Positions 1 through 8,497 of a stretch of 64,000 bases of DNA are shown piece by piece (the stretch's first letter is position 1; each line of letters opens with the position of its first letter). Under the pieces are notes generated by a model. It was not told where the DNA came from. It searched no databases and saw only the letters and a list, made by a program, of their open reading frames with translations. This stretch comes from Chloroflexota bacterium. Its GTDB lineage: Bacteria > Chloroflexota > Anaerolineae > Anaerolineales > Villigracilaceae. The position numbers were made by a program, and so were the translations under genes. The stretch is from the NCBI GenBank assembly GCA_013388685.1, contig JACAET010000059.1, positions 96,694 to 160,693 of the forward strand, given 5' to 3'.

Positions 1-337
1 AACCTTCATTCGTCGCTCCTTTTCCAAAGTTTGGCTCGCGTAACACTTCCACGTTCATCCGTCCGCTGGAGATGGGAGAGAAAAAACTGACAACCGAGTC
101 GGGATCGAGAGGCGAATCAATTCCCGCCTGAGCCAGACGCGGATTCCGTCCATCCACGTAGATCGGCACATCCGTACGCAGGTCACGGTTTTCATCCAGC
201 AGATGAAACGCCGCTTCAGGGTGCCTCTCCACCAGGAAGTTCACCAACTTGCGAAACGTATCCACACGCGGATCATTGACTTCCAGTGAGGTTTGCCCCA
301 TGACGGTCCGCATATTGGCATAGAATCGCAATTGCAT
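1..337 (-). CDS. MoaD/ThiS-family ubiquitin-like sulfur carrier (partial, runs off the left edge)
   Basis: The reading frame opens at an ATG at 337 and stays open to the window edge (112 codons). The protein begins MQLRFYANMRTVMGQ and has the beta-grasp pattern of MoaD-like proteins, including a region close to DSVVSFFSPISSG where the usual C-terminal Gly-Gly would be approached. Here the frame continues past that point, so either this protein has a C-terminal extension or its end lies just outside. An ATG at 9-7, behind a GGAGCGACGA ribosome binding site in another frame, could be the start of the next gene. The next gene in the direction of transcription is inferred to be an aldehyde:ferredoxin oxidoreductase, because the gene upstream is a tungsten-enzyme maturase. 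The MoaD assignment rests on pattern and context only. Confidence 0.6.
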   Translation of the reverse strand, partial: MQLRFYANMRTVMGQTSLEVNDPRVDTFRKLVNFLVERHPEAAFHLLDENRDLRTDVPIYVDGRNPRLAQAGIDSPLDPDSVVSFFSPISSGRMNVEVLREPNFGKGATNEG

Positions 338-438
338 AAGCGGAGTATATCAAAATTTCCCCGTAGGAGCCCGAAGTCGCCCGGCTTCGGTGTGCAAAGA
401 CCGGAAACAGCCAAGTCGGAAGATTGTGCGCTCCTCGA

Positions 439-1710
439 TTACGGGCACTGGATGATCCCTTGCGCCCACAGACAACCGCCGCAAACCGGAAAATGGGTAT
501 TGCCCAGACAGTCTTCCTCGTTGGTCTCGGAGAGGTCACAGCCGCCGCAGAACGTGCACGGAGCAAAGACGAAGTTATGCAAACGTTCGCGATAGGCGAG
601 ATATTCAGGATCGAGCCAGATGTCCTCCAACGACCTTTCCCGCACATTGCCAATGACGTGTTTTTTCGAGAGGCGCGGTTTGCCGTGCAAATAACTCATG
701 TGGGTGTGCATGAGGGGCCAGCAGGGACTGACATCCCCCGTCCACGCAATGGACAGGGTGCCGCTTTCCACGAAGTTGCAGACGTCATTGGCGCCGCCCC
801 AGTTATTGCCCGCAAAACTGATGTTACAGCCGCTGTTGAAGGTCTCCATCAATGCCGCCTGTGTGTCCTCATTGAAATCCATTTTGGGCAGGCTGAGTCT
901 TGGCAGCATGGGGGACGGCAGATAGGCAATATTCCGCATGGTTCGCAGGTAGAGCCGGTCATTTTGCATATCCTCGGTGGGCGGCTGGACGTTGCTCACG
1001 GAATAATATTTGGCGCCAAAGGTATGACCCAGTTTAATGATCTTCGGCAGGTCGTTGATATTGCGCTTCATGGCGACAAAGGCAACGCCTATTTCCGGTT
1101 TGGGGAAGTGACCGCCTTTGCGCATTTTGAACAGGCGTTTCAGGTTGTCAATGATCGTCGGGAGTTCCGCTCCCATGCGCACATCGGCAAAACTATCGGG
1201 GGTGGCGCCGTCCAGTGAAACCCACAACACATCGAGCCCGGCGTCGACCAATTCGCGCGATTTTTTCTCGGTGAGGATGGTGCCATTGGTGATGAGTTCG
1301 ACTTTGACGCCCAGTTCACGCTTAATGCGGCGGATCCATTCGATGGTTTTTTGATGGAACAACGGCTCGCCAATGCCACCGAAATAGACGCTGGGAACGG
1401 GATCCAGTTCTTTCAGCCCCGCGAAGATGCGCTCAAAAGTCTCTTCGGTCATGCGCCCGATGGGCTGTTCCCAGGCGTTGCGAAAGCAGGTGATGCAGTC
1501 CAGGTTGCAGGCAACCGTCGGTTCGATGTAGATTTTCGTGAGGTGAGTCACCGGGCGGTGCATGCGGACAAAGTTCTGCCCTTCGTCGAGACGAACCCTG
1601 GAACCGGGCACCAGTCCATATTGGCGGGCAACTTCAGGAGGAATGATGAGGCGTCCGTTTTCGTCCACTTCAGCCCAGGCGGTTGTCGGTTTTGTGGATA
1701 TTGGAATCAT
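439..1710 (-). CDS. Radical SAM maturase of tungsten-cofactor oxidoreductase type, with AbrB-like N-terminus
   Basis: This 423-residue protein has three recognisable parts. Residues about 10-50 resemble a SpoVT/AbrB swapped-hairpin domain (GRLIIPPEVARQYGLVPGS). The radical SAM motif follows at C68, C72 and C75 (ACNLDCITCF), with FGGIGEPLF as the GGE-type SAM-binding motif. The C-terminus is Cys-rich in the SPASM/twitch manner (CTFCGGC, VCGGCLW) and should hold auxiliary iron-sulfur clusters. This combination is known for the maturases encoded next to aldehyde:ferredoxin oxidoreductase-type tungsten enzymes. The ATG at 1710 is preceded by AAGGAGCGCGT, a good ribosome binding site. The MoaD-like gene follows on the same strand after about 100 bp, which supports one operon. 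The exact peptide or cofactor modified is not known. Confidence 0.82.
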   Translation of the reverse strand: MIPISTKPTTAWAEVDENGRLIIPPEVARQYGLVPGSRVRLDEGQNFVRMHRPVTHLTKIYIEPTVACNLDCITCFRNAWEQPIGRMTEETFERIFAGLKELDPVPSVYFGGIGEPLFHQKTIEWIRRIKRELGVKVELITNGTILTEKKSRELVDAGLDVLWVSLDGATPDSFADVRMGAELPTIIDNLKRLFKMRKGGHFPKPEIGVAFVAMKRNINDLPKIIKLGHTFGAKYYSVSNVQPPTEDMQNDRLYLRTMRNIAYLPSPMLPRLSLPKMDFNEDTQAALMETFNSGCNISFAGNNWGGANDVCNFVESGTLSIAWTGDVSPCWPLMHTHMSYLHGKPRLSKKHVIGNVRERSLEDIWLDPEYLAYRERLHNFVFAPCTFCGGCDLSETNEEDCLGNTHFPVCGGCLWAQGIIQCP

Positions 1711-1771
1711 ACGCGCTCCTTACACTATCTGATTGCTCTGTTGCGGAACCCTCTTTCGCCCTCCTCCCCAA

Positions 1772-1794
1772 CCCCTCTCCCGCTGGGAAAGGGG
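1772..1794. repeat. C/G-rich dispersed hairpin
   Basis: CCCCTCTCCC and GGGAAAGGGG form a 10-bp stem with one mismatch around a GCT loop, inside a longer pyrimidine/purine-asymmetric stretch at about 1749-1810. It lies in the divergent region between the radical SAM gene and the aminopeptidase. A similar CCCCTCTCC/GGAGAGGGG hairpin occurs at 20853-20875. It has the look of a dispersed repeat; no function is evident here. Confidence 0.5.
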
Positions 1795-1982
1795 CAAGGG
1801 ATGAGGGAAAAGGCAATGATTCATACCTTTGGGCATCTTTGTAACAAAGCACTACCTGGTAATTAATACCCATCATATCCATTTTTGGGCGAAATTCACG
1901 TGACAAAAGTCGCAGTTCAAAGAGACAAATGACCTTCGCGGCGGGTGATATAATTTTGAAAATTGTGCATAAGGAGCAGTCC

Positions 1983-3092
1983 GTGACTGATTTACGCGTC
2001 CAAAAATTTGCAAAAATCCTGGTCGGGCATTCCGCCCGCATTGCGCCGGGCGACCGCGTCCTGATCGAGGCGACAACCGCCGCCGAACCGCTGGTAAGGG
2101 AGTTGTTTATTCAAATTCTGGAAAACGGCGGTCACCCACATCCTCTGATTTCATTTCCCGGGCAGGAGGAGAGTTTTCTGCTGCATGCCCGCGACTCACA
2201 ATTGGAGTTTGTGCCAACATTCATGAAACTGGCCTACAACCAGTTCGAAAGCCGTATCCGCATTCATTCTTCGACCAATACGCGCGGGTTGAGCCATATA
2301 GATCCCGTCAAACTGCAAAAGCGCAACAAGGCAACCGGCATGATCACAGAGACACAAATGCGGCGCGGCGCCGAGGGGACCTTCAAATGGGTCACGACTC
2401 TCTACCCCACCAACGCCTACGCCCAGGATGCAGGGATGAGCCTGCAAGAGTATGAGGACTTCGTCTTCAACGCTGTGCATGTCAACGAGGAAGACCCCAT
2501 TGCTTATTGGAAAAGCACTGCGGCTGAGCAGCAAAAGGCAATTGACTTTCTCGCAAACAAGGATATTGTCACGCTGCGCGGTCCGAATGTGGACCTCTCG
2601 CTTTCGATCAAGGGACGCAGGTTCATGAATTCAACCGGCGTGCACAACATGCCCGACGGTGAAATCTTTACGGGACCGGTGGAAGACTCGGTCAACGGAT
2701 GGGTGCGGTTCACTTACCCCGCCATCTATGGCGGCGTGGCGGTGGAAGGCGCGGAATTGATCTTCAACCGCGGACGGGTAGAACAGGCAAAAGCCGATAA
2801 GAACGAGGACTATCTCATCAAAATGCTCGAGTCCGACAGCGGCTCACGGTATCTGGGCGAGTTCGCCATCGGCACCAACTTCGACATCAACCGCTTCACC
2901 GGCAACATCCTGTTCGATGAAAAAATCGGCGGCACCTTCCACATGGCACTCGGCGCGGGTTACCCGGAAACCGGTTCGCACAACAAATCTTCCATTCACT
3001 GGGATATGATTTGCGACCTGCGCACCGACTCGGAAATTCACGTGGACGGCGAGTTGTTCTACAAGAACGGTACGTTTGTATTCGGGAAATAG
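1983..3092 (+). CDS. M29-family metallo-aminopeptidase (AmpS/PepS type)
   Basis: The product is a cytoplasmic dinuclear-metal aminopeptidase that removes N-terminal residues from peptides. The 369-residue length fits family M29. The C-terminal half carries the expected metal-site region, with GEFAIGTN followed by FHMALGAGYPETGSHNKSS and the IHWDMICDL motif. The start chosen is GTG at 1983, because AAGGAG (1971-1976) sits six bases upstream. An in-frame ATG at 1929 would add 18 residues with no homologous look and would overlap a TATAAT (1949-1954) that is a plausible -10 box. Transcription ends at the hairpin terminator just downstream. The family is clear; substrate preference is not. Confidence 0.88.
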   Translation: MTDLRVQKFAKILVGHSARIAPGDRVLIEATTAAEPLVRELFIQILENGGHPHPLISFPGQEESFLLHARDSQLEFVPTFMKLAYNQFESRIRIHSSTNTRGLSHIDPVKLQKRNKATGMITETQMRRGAEGTFKWVTTLYPTNAYAQDAGMSLQEYEDFVFNAVHVNEEDPIAYWKSTAAEQQKAIDFLANKDIVTLRGPNVDLSLSIKGRRFMNSTGVHNMPDGEIFTGPVEDSVNGWVRFTYPAIYGGVAVEGAELIFNRGRVEQAKADKNEDYLIKMLESDSGSRYLGEFAIGTNFDINRFTGNILFDEKIGGTFHMALGAGYPETGSHNKSSIHWDMICDLRTDSEIHVDGELFYKNGTFVFGK

Positions 3093-3120
3093 GTTTGCAA
3101 GTTTTGAGGGTTAAACGTTT

Positions 3121-3152
3121 GAAGGTTGAGAGCCATTCTCAACCTTCTTTTT
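3121..3152 (+). terminator. Rho-independent terminator after the aminopeptidase
   Basis: A perfect 11-bp inverted repeat, GAAGGTTGAGA and TCTCAACCTTC, with a five-base loop is followed by TTTTT. It lies between convergent genes and serves the plus-strand gene. Confidence 0.85.
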
Positions 3153-3176
3153 CATCTTTGTCGTTCAACTTCTGAC

Positions 3177-3521
3177 CTAATAGAATCCCACCGACGCATC
3201 CACCCTGCGCGCATATTCGTCAATCCCGCCGCGCACGTTGAAGACGTTCTTCCATCCCTGCTGGGCAAGCCAGGCAGTGACCTGCATACTGCGATTGCCG
3301 TGATGACACAGGACATACATGACCGCATCCTGCGCGCGGGCGGATTCGGGCAGCGCGTCGATTCCCTCCCTCGCCAGGCGGCTCAACGGCGCGACCTCGA
3401 GGCGGCTGTCTGTCAATTTGGCGTAATTCAACTCCGACAATTCGCGCACATCGAGCAGGATGAAGGGTTCGTCTGAATTCAATTTTTCGGACAGTTGTGC
3501 AACGGTTATTTCGGCAAACAT
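3177..3521 (-). CDS. Single-domain rhodanese-like sulfurtransferase
   Basis: The 114-residue protein is one rhodanese domain. The active-site loop is C72-HHGNRS, which matches the CxxGxR(S) persulfide loop of GlpE/PspE-type enzymes. The N-terminal segment FILLDVRE is the conserved strand before the active site. Such proteins carry sulfane sulfur on the Cys for transfer to cyanide, thiols or cofactor pathways. There is no signal peptide, so it is cytoplasmic. It lies upstream of and on the same strand as no obvious partner; the glucan phosphorylase gene begins further right on the same strand and ends 35 bp before this start, so the two may be co-transcribed. Confidence 0.85.
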   Translation of the reverse strand: MFAEITVAQLSEKLNSDEPFILLDVRELSELNYAKLTDSRLEVAPLSRLAREGIDALPESARAQDAVMYVLCHHGNRSMQVTAWLAQQGWKNVFNVRGGIDEYARRVDASVGFY

Positions 3522-3555
3522 GATAACATCTCACTCACGCAAAACACGGAAGACA

Positions 3556-5691
3556 TCATTCCAGCGCCTTTGAGTACAGCCTTTCCACGTATTCCTTCAG
3601 CATGCGGCGGGTGGAAAATTGCGGGGTGACGGTCTTGATGGACTCTTTCATCCGCTCCACCCATTCCAGGGGAACATTGTTGATGTCGCGATGGTAGTAG
3701 AGCGGAATAATTTCATTTTCGAGTTTGTTGTACAGATCGTGCGCGTCAATCTGATCCTGCACATCCTGCGATTCCATCTGTTTGTCTTCGCCAATGGACC
3801 AGCCATTTTTGCCGTTGAAGGCTTCGCGCCACCAGCCGTCCAGCACGGAGAAATTCAACACCCCATTCAACCCTGCCTTCATACCTGAAGTGCCGCTGGC
3901 TTCCATGGGGCGGCGCGGCGTGTTCAGCCACACATCCACGCCCTGAACGAGATACCGCGCTAGGTTCATATCGTAATCTTCGACGAAGACCAGCCGTCCG
4001 CCCGTTTCGGCGCGTTTGACCGTGCGGTAGATTTTCTGAATCAATTGTTTGCCCGGTTCGTCGGCGGGATGCGCCTTGCCGGCGAAAACAATCTGCACCG
4101 GCATGTTCGGGCGGTTGATAAGATGCAGCAGGCGTTCCACGTCCGAAAGGATCAGGCTGGCGCGCTTGTAGGTGGCAAAGCGGCGGGCAAAGCCGATGGT
4201 TAGCGTGTAGGGATTCAGTAAAACCCCTGCCGAAACGACCTGCACCGGGTGGAAGCCGCCCACGATCCAGCGATCGCGGACGCGTTCGCGCAGATAGAAA
4301 TTCAATTTACGCTTGAGATGTTGATGCACCTCCCACAAAGCCTGGTTGGGAAGGGTATCCAGTTGATCCCACAGTTCGGGTTCGTCCAGTCGTTCCATCC
4401 AGCCTTCGCCGAAATGCAGGTCGAGCAACATGCGTAAACGACGCGCCATCCAGTTTGCCGTGTGAACGCCGTTGGTGACATGGGTGATGGGCACATCGTC
4501 CACCCGGCGGTCTTTCCAAAGAAAGCGCCACATCTCACGCGAGACGCGCCCATGCAACTCGGAGACTGCATTGTGTCCCTCCGAGCCTCGCAAAGCAAGG
4601 ATGCCCATGCTGAACGTCTGCCCGTGCGGTTGTTCGTGGCGGGCAAGGTCATAAAATTGTTCCTGCGTGAGCCCCAATTGATGCGAAATTGCAGAGAGGT
4701 ATTTATCGATGAGCCAGAGCGGAAACTCGTCGTTACCTGCCGGCACTGGGGTGTGCGTGGTGAAGATATTTTGCCCACGCGTTTTTTGCAGGGCAGATTG
4801 GAACGCCTCGCCCTTTTCGACCCCTTCGCGGACGCGTTCGAGCGTCAGAAAGGCGGCGTGACCCTCGTTCATGTGCCAGACCGCCGGCTGGATTCCCAAA
4901 GCCCGCAGCATGCGTACCCCGCCGATGCCCAGCAGCACCTCCTGCATCACGCGGCGATCCAGGTCCGACCAGTACAGCCGGGCGGTCAGCAGGCGGTCGA
5001 AATCGGAGTTGCCGTCCACGTTCGAGTCCAGCAGGTAGAGAGGGATGCGCCCGACGCGCGCCTCCCAGACCTGCAGGGAGACACTGCGGTCGGGAAACTC
5101 CACGCACACCAAAACAGGTTTGCCATCCCTCACCACCAGGTTGACCGGCAGATCATCGAAGATCAGCGGGTTGTTCAACGCTTCCTGCCAGCCGTCTTCG
5201 CTGATGCGCTGGGAAAAGTATCCCTGCGCATACATGAAGCCCATACCCACCAACGGCAGGCCCAGGTCGCTTGCCTCTTTCAAATGATCGCCTGCCAGCA
5301 CGCCAAGCCCTCCCGAGTAGATCGGGAGGGTTTCGTGGAGACCAAATTCCATGGAAAAATAGGCAATGGGATGTGCGGCAAGTTTTGGCTGAGTCCGATG
5401 CGCCCAGGTGTCTTGTTGAGTCATGTAGGCGTCGAATTCCGCAAAGACGCGCTTGTACGAATCCATGAAATCCCGATCTTTGAGAACTTCGTTCAAGCGG
5501 GCGCGTTTGATTTCACGCAGCATGCGGATGGGGTTGTGGTTGAGGCGCTCCCACATGGCGCGATCCAACTTCGAATACAGGCGCGCAGCTTCGGGCTGCC
5601 ACGTCCACCACAGGTTGTAAGCAAGTTCGCCGAGGCGGGCAAGTTTTTTGGGAAGGTCAAATGAAGGAAGTTGAGTGCGAAAAGTGTCCAT
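3556..5691 (-). CDS. glgP: Alpha-glucan phosphorylase (GT35, DUF3417 type)
   Basis: This enzyme releases glucose-1-phosphate from glycogen or maltodextrins using pyridoxal phosphate. The N-terminus (LGELAYNLWWTWQPEA) is the DUF3417 domain of the short phosphorylases found in thermophiles and many Chloroflexota. The pyridoxal phosphate lysine is K605 in GTSGMKAGLNG, and GGLGVLAGDHLKEASDL and ITHVTNGVHTANW are other family signatures. I chose the ATG at 5691 (MDTFRTQ, 711 residues). A TTG at 5712 would add seven residues. The gene is divergent from lutA across about 50 bp. Residues that set substrate length preference cannot be judged here. Confidence 0.9.
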   Translation of the reverse strand: MDTFRTQLPSFDLPKKLARLGELAYNLWWTWQPEAARLYSKLDRAMWERLNHNPIRMLREIKRARLNEVLKDRDFMDSYKRVFAEFDAYMTQQDTWAHRTQPKLAAHPIAYFSMEFGLHETLPIYSGGLGVLAGDHLKEASDLGLPLVGMGFMYAQGYFSQRISEDGWQEALNNPLIFDDLPVNLVVRDGKPVLVCVEFPDRSVSLQVWEARVGRIPLYLLDSNVDGNSDFDRLLTARLYWSDLDRRVMQEVLLGIGGVRMLRALGIQPAVWHMNEGHAAFLTLERVREGVEKGEAFQSALQKTRGQNIFTTHTPVPAGNDEFPLWLIDKYLSAISHQLGLTQEQFYDLARHEQPHGQTFSMGILALRGSEGHNAVSELHGRVSREMWRFLWKDRRVDDVPITHVTNGVHTANWMARRLRMLLDLHFGEGWMERLDEPELWDQLDTLPNQALWEVHQHLKRKLNFYLRERVRDRWIVGGFHPVQVVSAGVLLNPYTLTIGFARRFATYKRASLILSDVERLLHLINRPNMPVQIVFAGKAHPADEPGKQLIQKIYRTVKRAETGGRLVFVEDYDMNLARYLVQGVDVWLNTPRRPMEASGTSGMKAGLNGVLNFSVLDGWWREAFNGKNGWSIGEDKQMESQDVQDQIDAHDLYNKLENEIIPLYYHRDINNVPLEWVERMKESIKTVTPQFSTRRMLKEYVERLYSKALE

Positions 5692-5738
5692 AGGCGCATA
5701 ATGATACCCCAATTTTTTATTTGGATTAGAATTGATTC

Positions 5739-6488
5739 ATGACAACTGTACAACTGTTTGCGACCTGCCTGGTCGATTCTTTCTACCCGCAAACGGGGGA
5801 GGCGGTTGTGAGCATTCTTCGCCGCCTCGGCGTGGACGTGGAATTTGCCCGCGACCAAACCTGCTGTGGACAGCCAAACTTCAACGCCGGCTTGCGCGCC
5901 TCGGCGCACCCGATGGCGGAACATACGATCCGTGTTTTGGAAAGACTTCCGAAGTCTTTAAAGACTTCCGAAGTCTGCGACATTGTCATTCCCTCGGGCT
6001 CCTGTGCGCATATGATCAAACACGGCTACATCGAGTTGTTTGCAGATGATCCTGCCTGGCTGCCGCGCGCACAGGCGCTGGCTTCGCGGGTTTATGAATT
6101 GACCGAATTTCTGGTGGATAAACTTGGCGTGACCGATCTTGGCGCGCGCTGGGACGGAACCGTCACCTACCATCCTTCCTGCCATACCCTGCGCGGCATG
6201 GGCATTGACCGTCAGCCGCGCGCGTTGCTGGCAAATGTGCGCGGCGCGACGGTGGTGGATTTGCCTCATGCCGAAGAATGCTGCGGCTTCGGTGGCATTT
6301 TCTCGGTGGAACATCCTGAACTCTCGGCAGAATGGCTGAACCGCAAAATCAGCAACCTGGAAGCGACTCAATCTCCTACACTGGTGGTGGCAGATTCGGG
6401 CTGTCGTTTGCATATCGCAGGCGGCTTGCACAGGCAGAAGAAGCCGCAGAAGGTTGTTCATATTGCCGAAGTGCTTGCAAACCAGTGA
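5739..6488 (+). CDS. lutA: LutA/LldE-type Fe-S subunit of lactate utilisation complex
   Basis: The protein has two CCG domains: the first ends in QTCCGQP near residue 45, the second in ECCGFGG near residue 180, with more cysteines at the end (DSGCRLHIAGG). These bind a heterodisulfide-reductase-like iron-sulfur cluster. With the next gene it forms the three-part Lut system, which oxidises L-lactate to pyruvate in other bacteria. The 249-residue length fits. Residues about 68-79 (RLPKSLKTSEVC) are encoded by two tandem copies of a palindromic repeat also found between genes at 36842-36874, so this segment is probably a tolerated insertion. No lactate permease is nearby. Confidence 0.85.
   Translation: MTTVQLFATCLVDSFYPQTGEAVVSILRRLGVDVEFARDQTCCGQPNFNAGLRASAHPMAEHTIRVLERLPKSLKTSEVCDIVIPSGSCAHMIKHGYIELFADDPAWLPRAQALASRVYELTEFLVDKLGVTDLGARWDGTVTYHPSCHTLRGMGIDRQPRALLANVRGATVVDLPHAEECCGFGGIFSVEHPELSAEWLNRKISNLEATQSPTLVVADSGCRLHIAGGLHRQKKPQKVVHIAEVLANQ
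5943..5976 (+). repeat. Two tandem copies of AGACTTCCGAAGTCT inside lutA
   Basis: AGACTTCCGAAGTCT occurs at 5943-5957 and again at 5962-5976, separated by TTAA. Each copy is itself a near palindrome (AGACTT/AAGTCT). The same 15-mer and its complement make the hairpin at 36842-36874. The insertion keeps the lutA frame. Confidence 0.8.
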
Positions 6489-6499
6489 GGAAGTGATCA

Positions 6500-8497
6500 G
6501 TGAACAGTCATCAGTTTCGGGCGCGCATCCGCAAATCATTGTCGAATGAGGCGCTTCAGGCAGCGCTGGACGCCAACGCCGAGCGCCGCGTGACCGGGCG
6601 TATCACCGCCTTTGCCTCCCTGCCCGATTGGCGCGAACGCCGCCAGCAGGCGCGCGCCGTCCGCGCGGAGGTCATCGAGCGCCTCGAAGAGTATCTCGAA
6701 CGATTTATCAAGAACGCTGCTCAAAACGGGATGATTGTCCATCGCGCCGCGAATGCAGACGAAGCCATAAAAATCTTTCTTGAAATCACAGGCGTACAGC
6801 GAAGGTTCGGAGCGCCCCTGCTGATTGCCAAATCTAAATCCATGGTCTCGGAGGAAATCAACCTCAACCATGTTCTCGAAGCGCAGGGCATGCGCGTCGT
6901 CGAGACCGACCTGGGCGAATACATTGTCCAACTGCGCGGCGAACGCCCCAGCCACATCATCACGCCGGCCGTGCATCTGCGCCGGCACGAGGTCGGTCAA
7001 CTCTTCCATGAAAAATTGGGCGTTCCCTACACCGACGACATTCCTACTATGACCCATACCGCCCGCAAAGTTTTGCGGGAAGTCTTCCTTACCGCCGATG
7101 TGGGCGTCAGCGGAGTCAACTTTGGCATCGCAGAAACGGGCGGCATCTGCATTGTCACCAACGAAGGAAACGGGCGCATGGTCACCACCCTGCCGCCGGT
7201 TCACATTGCGCTGATGGGTATGGAGCGCCTCGTCCGCACACTCGATGAACTTGCCCTCATGCTTTCTCTCCTGCCGCGCTCTGCCACCGGGCAAAAACTC
7301 AGCGCCTACACCCAAATCATTCAGCAACCGCTTCCCGGTCAACAACGCCATATCCTCCTGCTCGATAATGGACGCTCCCGTTTGCGCAACTCTCTGCTCC
7401 GCGAATCGCTCTACTGCATCCGCTGCGGGGCGTGTCTCAACGCCTGCCCGGTCTTCCGCGAAATCGGCGGGCATGCCTACGAGAGCGTGTACCCCGGTCC
7501 CATCGGCTCGGTCATTTCGGCGGGGCTTTTCGGAAGCGAATTCGCTCCGCTGGCACAAGCCTCGTCCCTGTGCGGCGCATGCAAAGAGGCTTGCCCTGTG
7601 GATATTGACCTGCCCAAACTGCTTACGCGGGTGAGGGCGGGGAAAATCCCAGCAAACAATGATCGGTTGTCGGCAAGCAGGGGAGGCGCCGGACTTACGC
7701 CGCTTTCAAAATTCTTCCTGGAGATTTACAGCCGCCTCGCGACTCACCCGAGACTGTTTGCCCTCTCCCAAAAATTTGCCTGGCTGGGAACTTTTCTCCT
7801 CTCCCCTTTCCGTGCGCAGGTCCGCTTGCCGGCATTCACCGGCTGGGGTTACAGCAAAGACCTGCCCAGGTTTGCCCGCAGGACGTTCAGAGATTACTGG
7901 GAAGGCAGCCGCTTGAACGCTGGCAAGGTAAGAGTCGCCGATTTGCAAGTTGGAAACGAGAAACACCAGCCGCTATTCGTAAATAAATCAACCAGGCGAA
8001 CGTTTGACGATGGGGTCGAGCAGTTCATCGAAGAATGGACCCGAGTCGGCGGGCGGGTGATTCGCACAAGCAAAGATAAAGTGACGGATAAGGTCGTCGA
8101 ATTTTTGCAAACAAAAGGCATTCGCCACATTCACCTTGAGCCAAATGTGCTGGATGAGGATGTTTTGCAAAAGGCGGGAATTGCCATCAGCCGCGAACGT
8201 GACTCCGAAATCCGCGTCGGGGTGACTCGGGCTCTTTGTGGGCTGGCAGATACCGGGTCCGTTTTGGAGGCGGATGGGGAAGGCGGCAAATTGCTGGCAT
8301 CGCTCCTGCCGGAACTCCATCTGACAATTTTGAACGTCTCGGAGATTTATCCTTCGCTCCAAGATGCGCTCCCGCTGACGCGCAGCACAAAATCCGCCGT
8401 TTTCATCACCGGTCCCTCGCGCACGGGCGACATCGAGATGTCGCATACCATCGGTGTGCATGGACCGGGCGAGGTGATTGTCTTTTTGGCGGTATGA
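6500..8497 (+). CDS. lutB: Fused LutB-LutC lactate utilisation protein
   Basis: The first 480 or so residues are LutB-like. An LUD domain is followed by two 4Fe-4S motifs, C306-IRCGACLNACP and C358-GACKEACP, which are ferredoxin-like. After a linker, residues about 480-665 form a second LUD domain of LutC type, ending in TGPSRTGDIEMSHTIGVHGP. LutB and LutC are separate genes in Bacillus; here they are one polypeptide of 665 residues. The gene starts 11 bases after lutA, on GTG at 6500, so the two are one operon. It is expected to pass electrons from lactate (or another 2-hydroxy acid) oxidation. The last four bases overlap the start of the next gene (ATGA). Confidence 0.88.
   Translation: MNSHQFRARIRKSLSNEALQAALDANAERRVTGRITAFASLPDWRERRQQARAVRAEVIERLEEYLERFIKNAAQNGMIVHRAANADEAIKIFLEITGVQRRFGAPLLIAKSKSMVSEEINLNHVLEAQGMRVVETDLGEYIVQLRGERPSHIITPAVHLRRHEVGQLFHEKLGVPYTDDIPTMTHTARKVLREVFLTADVGVSGVNFGIAETGGICIVTNEGNGRMVTTLPPVHIALMGMERLVRTLDELALMLSLLPRSATGQKLSAYTQIIQQPLPGQQRHILLLDNGRSRLRNSLLRESLYCIRCGACLNACPVFREIGGHAYESVYPGPIGSVISAGLFGSEFAPLAQASSLCGACKEACPVDIDLPKLLTRVRAGKIPANNDRLSASRGGAGLTPLSKFFLEIYSRLATHPRLFALSQKFAWLGTFLLSPFRAQVRLPAFTGWGYSKDLPRFARRTFRDYWEGSRLNAGKVRVADLQVGNEKHQPLFVNKSTRRTFDDGVEQFIEEWTRVGGRVIRTSKDKVTDKVVEFLQTKGIRHIHLEPNVLDEDVLQKAGIAISRERDSEIRVGVTRALCGLADTGSVLEADGEGGKLLASLLPELHLTILNVSEIYPSLQDALPLTRSTKSAVFITGPSRTGDIEMSHTIGVHGPGEVIVFLAV

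Noticed and set aside
4462..5664. Long plus-strand open frame opposite the glucan phosphorylase
   Set aside because: It mirrors a clear GT35 gene, has no ribosome binding site and its translation shows no domain.
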